64,000 nt of DNA from Dryomyza anilis (Eukaryota > Arthropoda > Insecta > Diptera > Dryomyzidae), in NCBI GenBank assembly GCA_951804985.1, contig OX638130.1, positions 118,433,593 to 118,497,592 of the forward strand. Direction: 5' to 3'. Under the pieces are notes generated by a model. That model saw only the letters and a list, made by a program, of their open reading frames with translations, was not told the DNA's origin and did no database searches. How positions within the stretch are numbered: the stretch's first letter is position 1; every line of letters begins with the position of its first letter. Of this stretch, positions 1 through 11,700 are shown piece after piece. A program made the translations under genes and the position numbers.

Positions 1-40
1 TCACTCACGAGACGCACAAGTTCATTATTAAATCACAACT
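1..40 (-). other. Start of a leftward transcript (5' leader, cut by the window edge)
   Basis: Inferred transcribed region of the gene driven by the promoter at 37-140. Transcription would start at about position 40 on the minus strand and run off the left end. Only about 40 nt of leader are present and there is no convincing coding start, so the gene cannot be named. A heat-shock protein gene is the natural guess from the promoter. Confidence 0.4.
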
Positions 41-74
41 GAAGTACAGTGCCTCAGATGCGCGGCCTTATATA
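37..74 (-). promoter_or_regulatory. Core promoter: TATA box plus initiator
   Basis: On the minus strand TATATAAG lies at 74-67 and TCAGTT at 42-37, the latter matching the arthropod initiator TCAKTY with its A at 40. The TATA box begins 32-34 nt upstream of that A, which is the expected spacing. The heat-shock elements at 88-140 lie directly upstream. The arrangement fits a leftward, strongly inducible RNA polymerase II promoter. Confidence 0.6.
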
Positions 75-87
75 CTGCAGGCATCAG

Positions 88-140
88 TTCAACACGTTTC
101 GACAAGCTTCGACTTGTTTCGAGAACCTTCTACTCGTTTC
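88..140 (-). promoter_or_regulatory. Heat-shock element array in 10-bp phase
   Basis: A perfect three-unit heat-shock element, TTCGAGAACCTTC, lies at 118-130 (TTCnnGAAnnTTC). A weaker one lies at 98-110, where the middle unit is CAA. In addition TTC recurs at 88, 98, 108, 118, 128 and 138, exactly every 10 bp, so further half-sites face the same way on the helix. A CCAAT box (minus strand, 155-159) lies just upstream. HSF trimers bind inverted GAA units spaced at 5 bp. HSF control is inferred from motif and position. Confidence 0.65.
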
Positions 141-660
141 GTGATTGACGCATGCTATTGGCATCTCATTCGCACTCATGTGTTTTAACCTGCTGATCTT
201 CCATCTCTTTCTCGCACATCTCTTTCTCTGTACGCTGAATGATCTTTCGTCTCTTTCTAACACATTGCTTAGTGCGCTGAATTGTCTTGCGTCTTATTTA
301 TTATTGTTGAATGCTTGCACAGTGGGGAAAATTACCTCTTTTGGTAGCAATATAATAAATAACATACAAGAACTACTTGAGAAGTACGACAAAAATGATT
401 TTATTGAAATTTGGTTTAATGAACAGCATTCATCAATATGAAGTAAAATATGTTTGTATTTTATGTTCTCGTTCATTAGAATGATAAAACGTATTCTTCA
501 CATATAGTTCATCATATTGAAGAACACTTTTTCGACAGTTCCCAAGCGTTCTTCATATTTATGATAGCATTCATAACATTCATGGCTTTGGTCATGAATA
601 TTATGAATGAAATGAATCAATACAATGATTCATGGTTTGAAGAACGGAATTCATCAATAT
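141..660. other. AT-rich upstream DNA, no gene seen
   Basis: Upstream of the leftward promoter. It holds small imperfect duplications: a block around 231-252 is repeated 42 bp later, and the phrase ATTCATCAATATGA occurs near 427 and 651 with an inverted relative around 508-525. An open frame at 145-441 has no recognisable domain and its body is made of these duplications. I see no gene. Confidence 0.5.
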
Positions 661-1080
661 GATGTACATTTTTTTGTGTTGTTACTACTTTTGTTTTTTT
701 TTTTTGTTTTTGTTTTTTGTATTTAGTTTTATTTTTTGTATTTTTTAATTTATTTTGTAATCATTTTTATTTTTGAGATTTATTGTTGGGTTTGTTTATT
801 TGTTTCAGTTATTGTTCTTGTTTGTAACTTTGTGTTTGGCCATCTTTTTGTTTTTTTTTTTATTTTGATTGGTGGTTTTTAGACCATTATTTTGCATTTG
901 ATTTTGTTTGTTTTTTATATGATTTTGTTTTGTTCATTTGTTTTAGTTATTGTTCCTAACTTCGTGTTTGGTTTTCTTTTTGTAAATTTGTTTATTTTTT
1001 TTGAATTTGTGTTTTTTTTTTGATGTTTTTGTTAATGAATAATTTTATGGTTTTTGGACTATTATTTTGTGTTTGATTTT
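661..1080. repeat. T/G-rich degenerate tandem repeat, left part
   Basis: Mostly T and G. Larger units recur irregularly: the phrase GTTTTTGGACYATTATTTTG (or a close variant) appears near 873 and 1049 and again at 2641, and AACTTYGTGTTTGG near 826, 958 and 2567. Once the inserted element at 1081-2486 is removed, unit spacing is roughly 130-200 bp. No gene. Confidence 0.6.
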
Positions 1081-2486
1081 GGGGCATTCCACAGAAAACG
1101 TTACCGGGTGTGATATATTAAAGTTAAGCCTATTGATTCGGTTTAATGATTTTTAGGATAAGAAATAATTCTAATTTTATGTCCTGTGATCAGAATTTAC
1201 CAAAATGCATGGCAAATGTGTTTTTTTCTCAATTAAAGTTAAGTATTTTTTTGAAATTTATTTTCGTACAAAATTTAGGCAATATACGAAACACTGTAGT
1301 TTCGTTGTATTGAATCCGAAAGAAAATTGAATAGTACAATTTGAAAGGTAATTTGTTTGCGAAAGTATGCCACACATTGCATTGGTGATGAGTGGTTCAA
1401 AGTACTGACAATTAACCAAACAGTTTTACTTTTTGAGTTGTAACGCCCGTCACAAAAAAAATAGTAAAAGTTATTTTACAAACTATTTTGCAAACCTACA
1501 ACTGCGAAACTTTGTAAAAGTAAAGATTTTCGTCGTATCTATTCATTTTATATAGTCTTTGGTCTCATAGATATGCCAGATGGTTGCTATATCCATCCAA
1601 AATATTGTAACGCCCGTCACAATTAACAATCGTCGCAAAACAAAAAAACTGGAAAATTATATATTTGTTAATATATGCATCAATAATCAATTATATTATT
1701 ATTTAACCATAGGAAAAGTAGTAAATATTCCAAAATATTCAATAAGCAAAAATAAAAAAGGGAAATTCCCAACATTATAAAAAAAAATCATAAAAAATCC
1801 CAAAAAAATCAATATTTTTGAAATGCGAAAATTATTTATGTAAGCTTGCGAAGGAAACGGACTACAAATGATGTTACTTAGTTATTTAAAAGAATGGTAA
1901 TATAATACATATTTTTTCCAAAACGAAATGTTTAGTTTTCCACTTAAATTATATGTCGACGATGTGCCTTAAAATAACGATTTACCATTTCTACCACTAA
2001 AAGTTGCTCTTTTTCATCATAAAATTGCAATGCATAATTTGAATTTTTAAGTAACCAGTGCAGAATATTTGTATAGAATTCGTACAGTTAACGCCCGTCA
2101 AAAATTGTGTAACACCCGTCACAAGTTTTGATACTTTATAAGTAAGTGATCAAAGTAACCATTGCAGAATTTTGTTATAGAGGGGAGAGCTCCCATTATT
2201 AATGAAGTATTTGAGATATACTTAATCTCCATAGTCCGATTAGTTTAGCTAAAATTTAATACTATGTGGAGTAAACTCTGTTTTATGAAAAAGTACGTGT
2301 AACGCCCGTCACAGCATTTAGCTTCAAATTTGTAGAAAGGTATAGGACCTATTGCAAAACATTTTTTATACATGCAAACATAAGATCTATCCTCTGCATC
2401 CTATAAATATATCTATCCTTTTTTATTTTTCAAATGAGAAGGTGTTTAATCCTACGAATGTAACGCCCGTCACAATGGAATGCCCC
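1081..2486. mobile_element. Non-autonomous terminal-inverted-repeat DNA element with six internal direct motifs
   Basis: The left end GGGGCATTCCA (1081-1091) is the exact reverse complement of the right end (2476-2486). The element splits the T/G-rich repeat, and TTTT flanks it on both sides (1077-1080, 2487-2490) as a likely 4-bp target duplication; removing the element and one TTTT restores the flanking repeat. The motif TAACGCCCGTCACAA or a near copy occurs in the same orientation at 1441, 1608, 2089, 2110, 2300 and 2461, the last abutting the right end. The rest is AT-rich with no plausible transposase. The repeated motif may be a transposase binding site, by analogy with other TIR elements. 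I cannot assign the superfamily. Confidence 0.7.
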
Positions 2487-3475
2487 TTTTGTTTTTTTTA
2501 TGATTTTGTTTTTATGTTTTACTCTTAGGTTTTGTTAATTTGTTTTATTTATTGTTTTTGTTTTCTAACTTTGTGTTTGGTTTCCCTTTGTATTTTTTGT
2601 TGTGGTTTTTTTTGTTGTTTTTGTCAATGAATAATTTAATGGTTTTTGGACCATTATTTTGTATTTGATTTTGTTTGTTTTTGATTTTTTATTTTGTATT
2701 TGCTCTTTAGTGTTTTTATTTTTTCTGTTATGTTTGTTTTTGATAATATTATTGTGCATTTCTTTTATATTTCTTTTCCTTTAATCTTTTGTTTGGTTTT
2801 GTTTTTGGATTTTTCTTTTGTTATTTTTTTTTTTAAATTTTGTGTTTTTTTGTTGTTTTTATTTTTCTGTTTTTTTCTGTGTTTTGTTATTTATTTTAAT
2901 TTTGTATTTGTGCTTTTGTATATGTTTCTTTTTATTTCGTTCTTATTTATAATGATGGATTTTGTTTTTGCTTTTGATAATGTGTGTTTGCTTTTTGTTA
3001 TTGTTTTTTATTTTGCTATAGAGTTTGGTTTTCTTTTGTGATTGTATATTCTTTTGGATTTATTTTAACTTTTAGTTTGTTTTAGCTATGCATCTAATTT
3101 ATTATTTTCTGTTATTTGGTTTAGTTTTTGCAGTTTTTATTTTTTTGCTATTGTTTTTGAGTTTTTTCTTAAATTTTGTTTTTGTATTTTTAATTCGTTA
3201 TGATTTGTGTTTGATTTTATCAATTCGTTTTGTTTTTCCGTTGGTTTTGTATTTGTTATATGCCTTTTGTTTAACGTTGAATTTAGTTGGCTAGTTTTAT
3301 TTGATTTCGTGTTTTTGTTTTTGCTTTTGTGTTTTAGTTTTTGTGTTTTTAATGTGATAATTTTTTTTTTTTTGGAATTATGGCTTTTTTTATTTCATTA
3401 TTTCTTTTTATTTTGAATGTTTCTTTTTTTTTTGCTTTTGCCAAAACATCTTTTTTTAAACAATTTTAATGTACA
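2487..3475. repeat. T/G-rich degenerate tandem repeat, right part
   Basis: Continuation of the T/G-rich repeat interrupted by the element at 1081-2486. The plus strand is almost free of C. Phe/Leu/Val-rich open frames here (such as 2694-3041) follow from the T-rich composition and are not taken as genes. Confidence 0.6.
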
Positions 3476-4827
3476 ATTTTAAAAATTTTAAGTTATTTTT
3501 ATTATATGAATTTATTAAATGAAGTTATCAAATTGATAATTTTTATAAAAAATATGATTTTGAAAATGCCCCTTCGTTATGCAAATCCTTTTAATTAAAA
3601 ATTCATAAAAAATACAAACTATACAAAATTTTGCTTTTATCTCTCTATGCAAAAAACCACAAATTATGCATTAAATAAAACCAAAAAGATTGCATAATTT
3701 TAGACAAATTATGTATTTATGCAATACAAAATATGTTGCATAAATTTCGAACTTTTCAAATTTACTTCTTTTACATTTTTTTTCATACAATTTCATTGAT
3801 AAAACTAATATTTTAAGCATGTTCAAAATTAAATAAAATGCACAAATGCAATTTAAAACACATTGAATGTGCTGCACATTTGTGTTGCATAGTTTTGGGC
3901 ATATTTGGAAAATTACACATCAAACATTTTAAGCGCGCCACAATAAATGTTTATTGATTTTTGCAACATGAAATTGCGCCAATGCAATGCAAACAATTTA
4001 AGGCAGCGCGATTACTTTGTTATTTAAAACATTCAGCCGGACTGAGTGTTCGTGTTGCCAATTCGAGCAGATAACGGCCAAAAGCATTGGCAGCTAGCCC
4101 CGCTGGCATAAAATGTGTGCAAAAGAAAATGATACGAAATAAAATAAACTCAAATAGGAAGTATTAAATAAAACCAAAAACATGCAGCTGCTACAACTGC
4201 CACAAATTAATTTTCACGCATTTCAATGACTGACAACGGGGGGGAGACAGAAAATAGCAACAACATAAAATATAACAATTGCAAAAAAAAAAACAATTAC
4301 CAAAAATACAATTACAACTGACCCAGAATTTTTAACATTTCAAATAATTTGCGCCGCTTTTAGGCGCAGCCCACAATACGAGCAACACCCACACGAGAGA
4401 GACGCCAGCATTCAAGTCAGTCGTGCGTCGCAAATATTCGTGTTTTTCGGAGGGCGCGTGATTTAAAACTTTTTCGCAAAACACGGGCCAAAAAGTTGAC
4501 AGCATGAAGGACCGAGCCAAAAAGTCACGTGCTACAATGGACTCGAGGGTGCGCAGGTGGCAGAGAAATAGGTTTGCGTAGGAATGTAAAAATATAAAAA
4601 ATTAAACAAAAATAAAAAAAAACAAAAGTTAGAATTGAGAATACTACAAATTTTAAATCAAAATTAAAATTTTATAAAAACGAAAATTATCGAATTTATA
4701 AAATAAAAAAAAATACATTTAATGCTTAGATTTTCACTACATTTTATTTTTATTTTTTTTTTCGAAAAATATTATTTTAATCTTTATTAGCAAAGCAAAC
4801 TGAAATAAATACAAATGTATTGAAAAT
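3476..4827. other. Unique DNA with a GC-richer island at about 4020-4560
   Basis: The flanks are AT-rich. The island has an initiator-like TCAGTC at 4417-4422, a GAGAGA element just upstream (about 4396-4401), and a short basic frame opening with ATG at 4504 that stops after 25 codons. This could be a promoter with a first exon, but there is no TATA box and no homology I recognise. No gene is called. Confidence 0.35.
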
Positions 4828-4962
4828 GTAATAAAACTACTTTTATGTAGTAAAACTACATTTATATAGTAAAACTACATTTATGTAGTTAAACTACATT
4901 TATGTAGTAAAACTACATTTATGTAGTAAATCTACATTTATATAGTAAAACTACATTTATTT
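4828..4962. repeat. 19-bp palindromic minisatellite (about 6-7 units)
   Basis: Tandem units ATGTAGTAAAACTACATTT, 19 bp each, with few substitutions (TATAG for TGTAG, one TTAAA for AAAA). Each unit is an inverted repeat, with arms ATGTAG and CTACAT around a short A-rich core, so either strand could form a small hairpin per unit. Confidence 0.9.
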
Positions 4963-6367
4963 GAAAAAATAATTTGTTTGGGTAAAGCAAACTGATTTGA
5001 AGAGAAAAAATAGAAATAAAAAACAATAAATAACACAAACCCAAAACAAAAATTAAAAACAATTAATAAAAAAGTTCTAAATAAGTGAAACCAAAAATTT
5101 AAAAGGTACTATTTAAACTTGCACCTTATTCAGCAGTAAAGTGTTTAATAACATTGAAGTGTAAAGTACGCTCGAAAAAAAAATAAATACTCAATAAAAA
5201 GCAACAAAATATTTTACATTTTTACATAAATCCCTTTAACTAGGCACCTATTTTTCATTTTGAGCAAGACTTCTATGGTTTAAGTCTGTGACAACAGCTG
5301 GAAGAAAAGCAGCAGCGGAAATTGCTAATAAAAAAACGTTTGACAGCTTCCGCTGCATGCGGATTAATTTGGGTGCCTTGCGACGTCACACATGTGTGTG
5401 ACACACAACACAACGTAGCGTCGAGCGGAGCAGCTCAGCACAGCGCAGCAGAGCACAGAGTGTAACGTGACACGAGGTAACGTGACAGCGAGCGTGCGAG
5501 TGTGCTGCCAACTGGTTGGCAACAAATAAAGTCAAATTGTTTTTCGTTGTTGTGCTTTTTGCAACACTTGCAAAAATATATATCAAAATAAAAAAAATAA
5601 AATAAGAAATATAATAAAAACAATTTTTTTGGTTATTGAAAAAAAAAATTCTAAAAATTTAGATACAAAATTTTAAATTTAATTTTACTATTTTTTAAGT
5701 CTATAATTTATTTATTAACATACAATTTATTTATAAAAAAACTTTAATTTTTACTGAATTTGCTGCTCTTTATTAAATAAGAATATATTTTCTTTAATTT
5801 AAGAAATTAGTTTATTGTTTGTTGACAAAATCAAGAAATTAGTTTCTTAAAATAAAACATAATTTTTCTTAACATTCAGAAAGTATTTTAAAAAGTATAT
5901 AACAAAAACTTTTTATTTAAATTAAATTTTTTTATAGTACATTTTTTACAGTGTATTTTGTGAATCTATTTTTAAAGTGTGCCTTCAACTTATAAACAAA
6001 AAATACAAAAAATAAATAAATGGAGGTGGTTAAAATTGAAAAGCCACGCAGAAATGGTAAACATGCCACTTTGACGTTATTTGCCACTTAGAGCCGAAAA
6101 ACTTTGCTCAAATTTGAAATGTCACGGCAATGTGTTGTCAAGTGATTTTACAGAAAAAATATATAAAGGCCAAAAATATCGGTTAAATATAAAATCCATT
6201 AAAGCATAATTCAATAGACAAAATGATAAAAAGGTTTTTAAGATAAATGTTTAAAAAAAATCAAAAAATAAAGGAAGTCAATAAAATTTATGTAATCATT
6301 AAATCCGAAAAACAAATATATTAAATACATTTTTTTTTAAATTAGATTAAAATATGTTAAATATTAA
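4963..6367. other. AT-rich DNA with a GC-richer island at about 5280-5530
   Basis: The island contains a near-palindrome around 5385-5402 (GTCACACATGTGTGTGAC) and clustered GCAGAGC/CAGCNCAGC phrases, with no lasting reading frame. The rest is A/T-rich sequence with homopolymer runs. No gene recognised. Confidence 0.4.
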
Positions 6368-7008
6368 ATCAATCAATCAAATCAATCAAATCAATCAAAT
6401 CAATCAAATCAATCAAATCAATCAAATCAATCAAATCAATCAAATCAATCAAATCAATCAAATCAATCAAATCAATCAAATCAATCAAATCAATCAAATC
6501 AATCAAATCAATCAAATCAATCAAATCAATCAAATCAATCAAATCAATCAAATCAATCAAATCAATCAAATCAATCAAATCAATCAAATCAATCAAATCA
6601 ATCAAATCAATCAAATCAATCAAATCAATCAAATCAATCAAATCAATCAAATCAATCAAATCAATCAAATCAATCAAATCAATCAAATCAATCAAATCAA
6701 TCAAATCAATCAAATCAATCAAATCAATCAAATCAATCAAATCAATCAAATCAATCAAATCAATCAAATCAATCAAATCAATCAAATCAATCAAATCAAT
6801 CAAATCAATCAAATCAATCAAATCAATCAAATCAATCAAATCAATCAAATCAATCAAATCAATCAAATCAATCAAATCAATCAAATCAATCAAATCAATC
6901 AAATCAATCAAATCAATCAAATCAATCAAATCAATCAAATCAATCAAATCAATCAAATCAATCAAATCAATCAAATCAATCAAATCAATCAAATCAATCA
7001 AATCAATA
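6368..7008. repeat. Perfect 9-bp satellite, about 70 copies
   Basis: The unit ATCAATCAA repeats without a visible substitution from 6372 to 7001 (630 bp, 70 copies), with partial copies at both ends. Because 9 is a multiple of three, all three plus frames stay open, one reading Ile-Asn-Gln, and one minus frame reads Ile-Asp-Leu. The frames are a by-product of the repeat. The flanks are ordinary AT-rich DNA. Confidence 0.95.
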
Positions 7009-8334
7009 AGGCCTAAAAATTAAAAAAAATATTAAAAAAATATAATAGCTATAAATTAATCTATAAACTAATAAATCAATTTTTTTAAATTAAAGAAAAT
7101 TAAGTATGTAATAAAAATAATAAAAAGCAGAAATAAATATAACATAAAATATAAACTGCTGAAATGTGTTGCTTAAAAACCCATTATGCACAAATTAAAT
7201 GCAGTGCCATAAAATTGCTCAATAACATTTTGCAATTTTAAAATTCACCATACGCCGACCTCGCTTCGCACCTACTGTAGTCGGTTTGTTGCAGTTCAGA
7301 GGTCAGCGGCATCTGCTGTCTCTGCCGCTGCCAACGTCATTCAATACAGTCAGTCGCTGCATTGTCGAGTGACGGCGGCGCACAGACGACGAACCATTTT
7401 ATTTGCTGCCGCATCAGCAAAAATGTTTAAAAAGTTTTTATTCAGCTGACGTTGACTTTTGGTTATTGTGTCTCGAATGCAATGATGGAAACAAAATATA
7501 AAAAAAATAAAATATAAAATACAAAAAAAAAAAATAAACTGCAATAAATAAATAAGAAAGCAAATGCCAATGACAGTGCTATCGCAGCAACAACAATAAT
7601 AGTTGAAGTTTTTGTTGCAAAAATCGACAGCAATGCGTTGCATGGCGATCAATCTGCCAATCTTTGCTATGTCAATAAAATGTATTCGAAATAAGGAAAT
7701 AAAAAAAAATAATGTATATTTCGGAATTTCGATAACCTGCTGTACTCAAAAAATCTACATAGCACACCGACGTTGCGTCATTTATACACTGAGAAATTAT
7801 GGAAATAATGTTTTAAAATATTTAAATTTAGTTCATATATTAAACTCCTAAGTTTAAAAAGGTGACGTAATATAAAAATGTTTTTTTAAAAAACAAAAAT
7901 TGTTCCAAATGTATATACTTCACTATAATTAGAAATTGATATTGGTTTAAATTTCGTTTATGTTTCTATTTGCAGATTTTAGTAAAATTCAAGTTTCTAT
8001 TGAAAATTTAATTAAATTCAGAGCCAGTATTGATTCAATTGAATTTTTTGTGAGATTTAGATGTACTCTTTAAGACTTTTTGCCAATCTTAAAAGCTATT
8101 TAATTTGAATGACTTTTAACCAATCTTTTCTAAATTATAAAAAAATACTTTCTGCAGAAACTATTTCAATGTCTACGGTACAGATTCGATTTCAAAATAT
8201 TTGGTAGGTTTCAGTAATAGTTTCAAATTACAAAAGAAATTCCGAATAATTGACTCGTCGAAAATTGAAAATTGAAAAAGTAATAAAAATATGACACAAA
8301 AAAATGTGTGTTTTGAAAAGTTTTAAAATTTTTA
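7009..8334. other. AT-rich DNA with a GC-richer island at about 7245-7470
   Basis: The island contains an initiator-like TCAGTC (7350-7355) and several CCGCTG/GCCGC phrases, but no TATA box and no long reading frame. The remainder to 8334 is AT-rich with no structure beyond short A or T runs. No gene recognised. Confidence 0.35.
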
Positions 8335-8757
8335 AAAAATAACGAATAATGGTGTTAATAACGAATAATGGTGTAAATAACGAATAATGGTGTAAATTTG
8401 AATCTATGGTGTATAATACGATTTGTAGTATAAGTTGTAATTTATGGTGTAAATTTTAATGTACGGTGTAAATTTTAATTTATGGTGTAAATGTTATTTA
8501 TGGTGTAAATTTTAATTTATGGTGTAAATTTTAATTTATGGTGTAAATTTTAATTTATGGTGTAAATTTTAATTTATGGTGTAAATTTAATTTATGGTGT
8601 AATTTTTAATTTATAGTGTAAATTTGAATTTTTGATGTAAATTACTATTTAAGGTGTTAATTTGAATTTATGGTATAAATTTTAATTATAAAAAATGTTT
8701 AATTTATGGTGTAAATTTTAATTTATGTTGTAAATTTTAATTTATGGTATAAATTTG
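8335..8757. repeat. 19-bp minisatellite with core TTTATGGTGTAAA
   Basis: The first three units at 8341, 8360 and 8379 are AACGAATAATGGTGTWAAT at 19-bp spacing. They grade into AATTTATGGTGTAAATTTT (19 bp) repeated to about 8757. The TTTA and TAAA arms flank an asymmetric core (TGGTG). Copies near 8400-8460 and 8630-8700 are degenerate, and the centre (8480-8600) is the most homogeneous. Confidence 0.85.
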
Positions 8758-10399
8758 GGAGATTTTGCCTCCATAATAAAAACTTATCTTTTAAACTACT
8801 TGCTTTGCTTTATACGATTTGAGTTAACTTGGAAAATAAATTTTTTCGAAATATTAAAATATACAAAAATTATAAAAAAATTATTTTGAAGTATCAAATT
8901 TATTATATAGAATATGTTTTTACGTTTTGTATAAAAAAAATATTTTATACATTTTTAATAAAGAAAAATCTGAATAAACTGAAGATAATCTTCTATCATA
9001 GCACATAATTCTACTTATTTTTAAATACTTTTTCTTATATTAAAGAAATTAAACATGAATACATTTTTTTTAATAGAAATAATAAGGTATTAAAATATAA
9101 AATATTTAATTTAAAAAAAACCTATCAACTTTCTTTGCATGTACACGTTATTTTATCATGCTGTTCGTTGGTTTGTGACTGCGTTCATCACATTTCTTTC
9201 ATCAATTCACGGTTATTATTGCAATTTCCGGCATTCAGCAGCAGCAGCAGCCGCAGCGTCGAAAAATTGCTGCAGGTGCGCGCGGAACGCATTGCTGTCG
9301 CGCCTTTGATATTGACGATGCGCATGAAATGCAGGAAATTCTTGACAATTTTTTTAAAATATTTTATATATATAATTTTGTTGATAAATTCAGCGCAGTT
9401 TATTTTCATTGCCGTATTTGCATTGAGCGAGTGAGATTTCAGTGAATATGCGTTGAATAAGTAAAATTGTTTGCACGACATGCAAATGAAACGCATTAAT
9501 GGCATAAATTATATGAATTTGCACCAGTTGATTTAATTTGAAATTAAAGCATATAATTTATGCATTTCGAGTTAAATTGTAAAACGTTATTCTATTTGTG
9601 CTGCAAAATTGTTTAAAGCATTAAATGAAAATGTTGAAAAAAGAGCACTTGAAATTTTATTTATTACTGCTGAGGACTGGCTTGAAGCACATGCGACCGA
9701 ATGTGTTTTTCATGCGATTTGTTACAAGTGAAATGAGCCAAAGTGCGAGGTGCTTTAAGACTCACTCACTCACACAGTGCCATGTGTTGCGACGGTTGTT
9801 TATTTGTTTCCTGTGCTGCCGCAGAGACGCAGAGTCAACCGTTAAACAACGAAACAAACCAAGCAAAGATGAGGATGCCGCAGCAACCGCGTGACACCAA
9901 ACACAACAAGAGCAAGTCACTCACCAACCTAACAACCAGTCAACGATTGAAACAACCAACACCAACTCCCTGACTGCCTAACTGTGTTACCAACTAATCC
10001 TGTAATAAATAAAAGTCGCATAACTCACATCGGCTTTAGCACAATGACTACGACCGCGACGCGACCGCAACGCGACAATGTAGCGACAGCAACGCGACAC
10101 GCGCTGTAGGGTAGGCGGGGACGACACATAACAGCTGACGTGCTAATACACACAACGCAGAGGTGCGCATAATAATCCGACACTTGAGCGAACGCAAAGA
10201 TGACGAGGGCAACGAGAGGGACACGCGACGCTACTTTGCCGCTAGTGAAAGTGTACTCCAAGAAACCGAACGGTTTTCAAGTGTACACTGTACACTTAAA
10301 AGGTGGTGAGAGCGACAATGAATGAGAGCGAAATGTGCTTAAATGTTACGCATAATTTATGCGCGAATTATGTGTGCTATTGAGTATTAATAACCATCA
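8758..10399. other. Unique DNA; GC-richer islands at about 9130-9330 and 9640-10330
   Basis: Contains opa-like CAGCAGCAGCAG (about 9238-9250) and a cluster of GCGAC/CGCGAC phrases at 10040-10110. Short open frames here have no recognisable domains and overlap on both strands. No gene is called; it could be intronic or intergenic. Confidence 0.35.
10279..10297. repeat. 19-bp interrupted palindrome
   Basis: AAGTGTAC-ACT-GTACACTT: two perfect 8-bp arms around a 3-bp centre in otherwise unique DNA. It could be a dimeric factor site, but no family is recognised. It is single copy, unlike the arrays. Confidence 0.45.
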
Positions 10400-11700
10400 G
10401 AGAAAAATGTATTTTCATAGAAAAAGGTATTTTTCATAAAAAAAAATTGAAAAATCTTATTTTTTATAGAAAAATGTATTTTTCATAGAAAAATGTATTT
10501 TACACCGAAAAACGCATCGGAAAATGTATTTTCACTGTAAAACGTTTTTCATCGAAAACCGCACTTTGTATCGTACAAAATATTTTTCATCGAAAAGATT
10601 TTTTTCAACAAAAAATATATTTTTTAATCGAAATTTGAATGAAAATTATATTTCATCGAAAAAGTTATTTTCATCGAAAAAGCTATTTTTCATCGAAAAA
10701 ATATTTTTCATTGAAAAAAATATTTTTCATCGAAATATATATTTTTCATCGAAAAAGATATTTTTCATCGAATAAGATATTTTTCATCGCAAAAGTTATT
10801 TTTCATCGAAAAAGATATTTTTCTTCGAAAAAGATATTTTTCATCGAAAAAGATATTTTTTATCGAAAAAGATATTTTTCATCGAAAAAGATATTTTTTA
10901 TCGAAAAAGATATTTTTCATCGAAAAAGATATTTTTCATCGAAAAAGATATTTTTCATCGAAAAAAATATTTTTCATCGAAAAAGATATTTTTCACCGAA
11001 AATGATATTTTTCATCGAAAAAGATATTTTTCACCGAAAAAGATATTTTTCATCGAAAAAGATATTTTATGTATTCGTATTTTTTTTTACCGAAAAACGT
11101 ATTTTACGCCGTAAAACGTATTTTTCACCGTAAAACGTATTTTTCACTGAAAAACGAATTTTTCACCGAAAAACGTATTTTTCACTGAAAAACGTATTTT
11201 ACACCGAAAAAGGTATTTTTCTCCGAAAAGAGAATTTTTATCGAGAAAAGTATTTTATATTGAAAAACATATTTGTTATCGAAAATCTTATTTTTCAACG
11301 AAAAGATATTTTCATCCAAAAAGAAATTTTTTAAAAATATGTTATATCGAGAAATATTATTTTAATCGAAATAGATATTTTGCGTATTCCTATTTTTGAC
11401 TGAAAAACGTATTTTTCACCAAAAATAGTATTTTATAAGGTAAAACGTATTGTTCATCGAAAAGGGTTTTTTATTGAGAAAAGTATTTTCATCGAAAAAT
11501 ATATTTCATCGAACAGTTTATTTTCCATGAAAAATTTTTTCATCAAAAAACGTATATTTTCATTATCTAAAAACGTATTTTTAATCGAAAAAAGTATTTT
11601 ATATAGAGACATTTTTTATATAGAAAATAGTATATATATTAAATTTTCAAAAACGTATTTGTTTTATGGAACGTTTCATTGTATGTTTCATTGCAAATCT
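10400..11700. repeat. CATCGAAA minisatellite, array A
   Basis: Unit GATATTTTTCATCGAAAAA, 19 bp, most regular at about 10740-11060. The edges carry older variants such as CGTATTTTTCACCGAAAAA (11090-11220) and fade into degenerate copies by 11700. The TTTTTC and GAAAAA arms surround ATC. The open frame across 10639-11133 cycles through three unit readings because 19 is not a multiple of three; it is not a gene. Confidence 0.9.

Noticed and set aside
145..441. 98-codon frame just upstream of the heat-shock promoter
   Set aside because: No recognised domain; its body consists of short duplications in AT-rich DNA.
1580..1780. Remnant transposase frame in the element at 1081-2486
   Set aside because: 66 codons, Asn/Lys/Ile-rich from composition, no catalytic motif seen.
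6368..7008. Telomere-like repeat
   Set aside because: Unit is not TTAGG or related, and fly telomeres are retrotransposon- or satellite-based; it is internal here.
6354..7016. A 220-codon open frame of Ile-Asn-Gln repeats
   Set aside because: Produced by a 9-bp satellite that leaves all plus frames open; no non-repeat domain or promoter.
10740..11060. Dense GATA motifs as a GATA-factor platform
   Set aside because: GATA is simply the prefix of the 19-bp unit in array A; the other arrays of the family lack it.
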